Positions 7,005 to 10,224 of a DNA stretch of 10,224 nucleotides are shown here, piece by piece. Source of the stretch: a bacterium TMED198 (lineage in GTDB: Bacteria; Fidelibacterota; Marinisomatia; SCGC-AAA003-L08; D37C17); the NCBI GenBank assembly GCA_002170735.1, contig NHIV01000021.1:1-10224 (forward strand), in the 5' to 3' direction. The position numbers and the translations under genes were made by a program. Each line of letters starts with the position of its first letter. Position 1 is the first letter of the stretch. The notes under the pieces are model-generated. The model made no database searches. It saw only the letters and a program-made list of their open reading frames with translations, and was not told where the DNA came from.

Positions 7005-7801
7005 TTGCAGATCTACACATGCATTCTACATTTTCAGATGGGAAGTTTTCACCTGAACAAATTGATGCATTGTTTTGCAATTTAAACTTTCAAGCTATTT
7101 CAATTACAGATCATGATACACTTGATCATGTTAATTATATATCTAAAAATAAAGATAAATTTTCTTTAGATATAATTCCTGGTGTTGAGATATCATGTAA
7201 ATTTGATGGAATTGACATGCATTTATTAGTCTATTTCGCAGATAAATCAATTAATTTTTTAACAGATTATTTTAAATCCTATAGGTTGCTACGAATTCAT
7301 CGTGTAGAGGAAATTATTTCAAAGTTAAGAAAAGATGGTGTTGCTTTAAATTCTAAGAATATCCTTGATAATTTTAACAATCCTTCCAGATTGCATGTTG
7401 CTCAGGAGTTAGTTTCAAGTGGCTATGCCAAATCAATAAAATTAGCATTTAAAAATTTTTTAATTAAAAGTTCAAAATATTATGTACCAATTAATAAAAT
7501 CTCACTGCCCGATCTAGTTGATTGTCTAAAACCATTTGATTGCTTAACCTCTATTGCTCATCCGATTATCAGTCTTGGTAAAAAAAAATTAGATTTAATT
7601 CTTAACATGAATATTGATGGGGTTGAGTCATTCCATCCTTCTCACGATTTAAAGGATGAAGCTATTCTTTTATCTATTTGTAAAGAGAATAACTTATTAG
7701 TGACTGGCGGTTCTGATTTTCACGGCTGGAATAAAAATGATTCCAGACTAGGAAGATATGGTCTAGATAATTCAAAATTTAAAACTTTTCAATTAAATTA
7801 G
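6980..7801 (+). CDS. PHP-domain phosphoesterase, RNase AM/YciV-like
   Basis: PHP-family metal phosphoesterase. Relatives (E. coli YciV/RNase AM, Chromobacterium Cv1693) remove 5' nucleotides from short RNAs and the 3' phosphate from 3',5'-nucleoside bisphosphates such as pAp. Numbered from the TTG at 6980, metal ligands are His13/His15 (ADLHMHSTFSDG), Asp20, His45 (ITDHDTLDH), Glu70 (PGVEIS), His81 (MHLLVYF), His194 (IAHPI) and Asp246/His248 (GGSDFHG). The inserted segment SRLHVAQELVSSGYAKS followed by YYVP matches the RNase AM subfamily. It lacks any polymerase or tRNA-binding extension, so it is free-standing. The first ATG (7019) falls between the two metal histidines and cannot be the start. 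Initiation must be at TTG 6980 (25-base overlap with the mutase) or a rarer codon such as ATA 7001. Exact substrate is inferred from subfamily. Confidence 0.8.
   Translation: MGGKVNNIVADLHMHSTFSDGKFSPEQIDALFCNLNFQAISITDHDTLDHVNYISKNKDKFSLDIIPGVEISCKFDGIDMHLLVYFADKSINFLTDYFKSYRLLRIHRVEEIISKLRKDGVALNSKNILDNFNNPSRLHVAQELVSSGYAKSIKLAFKNFLIKSSKYYVPINKISLPDLVDCLKPFDCLTSIAHPIISLGKKKLDLILNMNIDGVESFHPSHDLKDEAILLSICKENNLLVTGGSDFHGWNKNDSRLGRYGLDNSKFKTFQLN
6982..6988 (+). promoter_or_regulatory. Candidate Shine-Dalgarno site for the PHP gene
   Basis: GGGAGGA is a strong purine-rich match to the 16S tail inside the end of the mutase gene. It lies too far 3' to serve the TTG at 6980. It would suit initiation near 6995-7003, where only non-ATG codons occur; the ATA at 7001 is 12-13 bases away and overlaps the mutase stop as ATAG. 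Confidence 0.4.
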
Positions 7802-7804
7802 AAG

Positions 7805-8914
7805 ATGATAGATAAAAATAAATTAACTATAGGTATAGAAGAAGAGTATATGATATGCAATTCAAGTTCTTATGAATTAGAAAACATCGCTGATAAGATT
7901 ATGCCTCAAATTGATGAAAACTTGAAAGACAGATATTCTTTTGAATTAATACTATCTGAAATTGAAAGCAATACATCAATTTGTAGTAGTGTTAAGGAGG
8001 CAGTTGAAGAAGTCTCAAGGTTAAGAACTTACATTAACAAACTATGTAATAATTTGAATTGTTCTATTGGTTTAAGTGGTACTCATCCTACATCAAAGCC
8101 TCAACAACAACAATTTGTCAACAATGAAAGCTATAATTGGGTAAAAGATCAACTTCATTACTATGCACTTAGGAATTTAACGTTTTCTCAACATGTCCAT
8201 ATAGGTGTGCCTAATAAAAAATACTTCATACCAATTCTTAATTCTTTAAGGAGATGGATCGCCCCATTATTATCGATATCAACAAATTCTCCATTTTTTG
8301 AAGGATTCCAAACAGGAATGCTATCTTCAAGAACATTTCAATTTGGTTCTTTCCCTAGAACCAACATTCCTGACTATATAGATGACTATAATTCTTTTAT
8401 AGAAATCTACAATAAATATAAAAAAATGAAATCTATTTTATATCCTAGGCATATATGGTGGAAGATTAGACCTCATATAGATTTTGGTACTATTGAGTTT
8501 AGGGTTTGCGATGCCCAAAGAAATCTTAAGAATGTAAGTCTAATTGCAGCTCTATCACAAGCTTTGGTATATCAATCTATCTTAGATTATGAAAACAAAA
8601 ATTTACATCAAAAATTCAATCTTGATTTACTTAATGATGGACTTTGGAAAGCAGCAAGGTTTGATTTTAATGGCTCTTTATATGATGAACCCACAAATAA
8701 AATGCTTAAAATGAAAGAAATGATTAAAATAATGCAAGATTACTGCTCTGAATCTTTAGCTTTATATAACAATGAGTTTGTACATTCATACCTTGAAAAT
8801 ATTTTAGATTATGGCCCAGAGTCTAATAAGCAATTAGAAGTATATAATGATGGAGGATTTGAAGCCTTGAATAAGTTTTTAGTTGATAATGTATCATATA
8901 CAATAGGAGAATAA
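7805..8914 (+). CDS. ybdK: YbdK-type carboxylate-amine ligase (GCS2 family)
   Basis: ATP-dependent ligase of the glutamate-cysteine ligase 2 family (glutamine-synthetase-like fold), which joins a carboxylate, classically the gamma-carboxylate of glutamate, to an amine through an acyl phosphate. The 369 residues match E. coli YbdK (about 372), which has only weak gamma-glutamylcysteine ligase activity. Diagnostic blocks are LTIGIEEEYMI (Glu12-14, metal binding), GLSGTHPTS (89-97), QHVHIGVP (129-136), STNSPFFEG (159-167), FPRTNIPDY (183-191) and IRPHIDFGTIEFRVCD (221-236). A short run of four glutamines follows the THP motif. The true amine acceptor is unknown; EgtA and plant-type GshA are homologous alternatives. 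It lies 3 bases after the PHP gene and 3 before the dehydrogenase gene, so the trio is probably co-translated. The symbol denotes family, not proven function. Confidence 0.82.
   Translation: MIDKNKLTIGIEEEYMICNSSSYELENIADKIMPQIDENLKDRYSFELILSEIESNTSICSSVKEAVEEVSRLRTYINKLCNNLNCSIGLSGTHPTSKPQQQQFVNNESYNWVKDQLHYYALRNLTFSQHVHIGVPNKKYFIPILNSLRRWIAPLLSISTNSPFFEGFQTGMLSSRTFQFGSFPRTNIPDYIDDYNSFIEIYNKYKKMKSILYPRHIWWKIRPHIDFGTIEFRVCDAQRNLKNVSLIAALSQALVYQSILDYENKNLHQKFNLDLLNDGLWKAARFDFNGSLYDEPTNKMLKMKEMIKIMQDYCSESLALYNNEFVHSYLENILDYGPESNKQLEVYNDGGFEALNKFLVDNVSYTIGE
8905..8910 (+). promoter_or_regulatory. Shine-Dalgarno site of the GAPDH-like gene
   Basis: AGGAGA lies 7 bases before the ATG at 8918. It is one of the clearest ribosome sites in the window, in contrast to the weak sites before ispH, dxs and the ligase gene. 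Confidence 0.65.
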
Positions 8915-8917
8915 TAA

Positions 8918-9985
8918 ATGTCTAGAAAAATTGTTCATGTTGTTGGCACAGGAACTATAGGTGAGCCCCTAATTGGCTTGCTATGTGATTTTAAAGAAGA
9001 TTTAGGAATAGATGAAATCACTTTTCATAAAAATACACCTTTGACTTCTGATAGGTCTAAAGTTGTAAGTTTGCTAAATAGAGGCGCTAGATTAACTACA
9101 AGATCTGATAGGATGGATGGTTTTAATTCAATTGGCTTATCTCCAGAGTTTAACACAGAAGAAGCTATAAATAGAGCTGATGTTGTAATTGACTGCACTC
9201 CAAAAGGCTATGGGCACCAAAATAAAATTGACTATTATAATAAATTCTCTCACAATACAGCAGGTTTTATCGCCCAAGGAAGTGAAGTGGGTTTTGGTAA
9301 AATGTATGCAAGAGGTATCAATGATAGATCTTTAGTTAGAGATGAGGATAAATTTATCCATGTTGTTTCGTGCAATACTCACAACTTATCTACAATAGTA
9401 GATACTTTGGCATTATCTGAAGGTGAGGATAATTTGATTGAAGGAAAGTTCAATTTAATAAGAAGATCAAATGACATCAGTCAATCTAAAAAATTTGTTC
9501 CAGCACCTCAAGTTGGAAAACATGCAGACGAAAACTATGGAACACATCATGCCCGTGATGCAGCTATGCTATTTGATACATTAAATTTAGATTTAAATGT
9601 ATTTTCATCTGCTATGATTGTTAATAGTCAGTATATGCATATCCTGCAATTTAATTTGAAAGTTAAAAGATCAACATCTCTTACTAATGTACTATCAAGA
9701 ATTGAAAAAAATTATAGAATCGCTATTACTGACAAGTTAAATGCAAATGAGGTATTCTCGTTCGGTAGGGATCATGGACATTATGGTAGAATTTTAAATC
9801 AAGCTGTTGTTTGTATCCCAACATTGAATGTTAGAAATGGGAATGAAATTTCTGGCTATTGTTTTACACCTCAAGATGGAAACTCATTGCTTAGTTCAAT
9901 AGCTATCACAGAATGGTTTTTATACCCAAATTCTTATGAAGATAAAATTCAATGCTTAAAACCTTTTTTCTTTCAAGAGGTTTAA
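8918..9985 (+). CDS. Archaeal-type (type II) glyceraldehyde-3-phosphate dehydrogenase homologue
   Basis: The NAD(P)-binding N-terminus has VVGTGTIGEPL (8-18), then ADVVIDCTPKGYGHQNK (87-103), the type II counterpart of archaeal ATPxGxGxxN. The catalytic cysteine is Cys152 in VVSCNTHNL. Next come IRRSNDISQSKK, equivalent to the archaeal RRAADP phosphate-site strand, and YGTHHARDAAMLF (207-219), equivalent to the archaeal SHHGPD with the catalytic histidine. A YMHILQFNLKV strand matches archaeal LMHxHSVMVEL. The C-terminal FGRDHGHYGRILNQAVV to YCFTPQDG parallels archaeal RDLxRxxNxLYE to QE. At 355 residues it is slightly longer than archaeal GAPDH (about 340). It has no resemblance to the bacterial GapA motif SCTTN. 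After SCNT it has HNLST where archaeal enzymes have TGLxR, so phosphate recognition, and hence substrate, may differ. The fold and cysteine chemistry are well supported; a role in glycolysis is not. Confidence 0.75.
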   Translation: MSRKIVHVVGTGTIGEPLIGLLCDFKEDLGIDEITFHKNTPLTSDRSKVVSLLNRGARLTTRSDRMDGFNSIGLSPEFNTEEAINRADVVIDCTPKGYGHQNKIDYYNKFSHNTAGFIAQGSEVGFGKMYARGINDRSLVRDEDKFIHVVSCNTHNLSTIVDTLALSEGEDNLIEGKFNLIRRSNDISQSKKFVPAPQVGKHADENYGTHHARDAAMLFDTLNLDLNVFSSAMIVNSQYMHILQFNLKVKRSTSLTNVLSRIEKNYRIAITDKLNANEVFSFGRDHGHYGRILNQAVVCIPTLNVRNGNEISGYCFTPQDGNSLLSSIAITEWFLYPNSYEDKIQCLKPFFFQEV

Positions 9986-9991
9986 AATTAC

Positions 9992-10224
9992 ATGCTAGAT
10001 CGTCATTTAGAATCTAAACTTTCCATCTATGCCAAGAGATTAGATAAAAATCTAGATAAGTTAAGTATTTTAGTGTGTATTTCTGGGGGTGTTGATAGCA
10101 GTGTCTTGCTGAATATTATGTTTATGCTTAGATCCAAATTTAAATTTAAACTTAATGCTGCACATGTCAATTACTCTTTTCACAACAAATCTGACCTAAT
10201 GTCCAAACATTGCTATAAAATATG
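9992..10224 (+). CDS. PP-loop ATPase, probably tRNA(Ile)-lysidine synthetase (3'-truncated)
   Basis: Only the first 77 codons are present; the frame is open at the window edge. Residues 26-40 hold the N-type ATP-pyrophosphatase P-loop SGGVDS (31-36) after a short helix and a hydrophobic strand (ILVCI). About 24 residues further on, AAHVNYSFHNKSDLMS followed by HC resembles the TilS stretch AHVxxxLRxxSxxxxxxxxxxC. TilS adenylates cytidine 34 of tRNA-Ile and attaches lysine so that AUA codons are read, which would fit this ATA-rich genome. Other PP-loop enzymes (GMP synthase, asparagine synthase-like, tRNA thiolases) share SGGVDS and cannot be excluded from this fragment. The ATG is 6 bases after the upstream stop, with AAGAGG at 9975-9980. 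Confidence 0.55.
   Translation, partial: MLDRHLESKLSIYAKRLDKNLDKLSILVCISGGVDSSVLLNIMFMLRSKFKFKLNAAHVNYSFHNKSDLMSKHCYKI

Noticed and set aside
8104..8113. CAA repeat (four Gln) in the ligase as a microsatellite of interest
   Set aside because: Only four codons, in a surface-loop position after the THP motif; too short to suggest regulated variation.

Overview
The window is a single, uninterrupted run of ten same-strand (+) protein genes from an AT-rich bacterial genome. The first gene has lost its 5' end and the last its 3' end. No gap between neighbours exceeds 6 bases, and most junctions overlap by 1 to 17 bases. No room is left for internal promoters or terminators, and I see no tRNA, rRNA, CRISPR array, insertion sequence or phage gene. 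Lysine, asparagine and isoleucine are abundant, codons such as ATA, AGA and TTA are common, and TAA, TGA and TAG all serve as stops. This points to a streamlined bacterium using the standard code, of the kind common among uncultured marine plankton. That habitat is an inference, and the sequence alone does not fix the phylum.

Layout. Positions 1-672: C-terminal two thirds of an NrnA-type DHH/DHHA1 phosphoesterase (nanoRNA and pAp turnover). 656-1219: dCTP deaminase (dcd). 1216-2058: ispH, last enzyme of the MEP isoprenoid pathway. 2058-2939 and 2941-3516: pdxS and pdxT, the two subunits of the DXP-independent PLP synthase. 3503-5374: dxs, first enzyme of the MEP pathway. 5364-7004: large subunit of a coenzyme-B12 acyl-CoA mutase whose two substrate-selecting residues (Phe75, Gln193) match isobutyryl-CoA mutase rather than methylmalonyl-CoA mutase. 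About 7001-7801: PHP-domain phosphoesterase of the RNase AM/YciV type, with no usable ATG start. 7805-8914: YbdK-type (GCS2) carboxylate-amine ligase. 8918-9985: homologue of the archaeal (type II) glyceraldehyde-3-phosphate dehydrogenase. 9992-end: start of a PP-loop ATPase, most like TilS.

The first part is a cofactor, isoprenoid and nucleotide housekeeping operon: both ends of the MEP pathway flank a complete R5P-dependent PLP synthase. The second part is more unusual. The mutase lacks a B12-binding domain and has no partner subunit in view. The adjacent YbdK-like ligase, archaeal-type dehydrogenase and PP-loop protein form a tight trio with no obvious common pathway. These are the parts most worth a second look. 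I see no clear evidence of a wholly new defence or mobile system.
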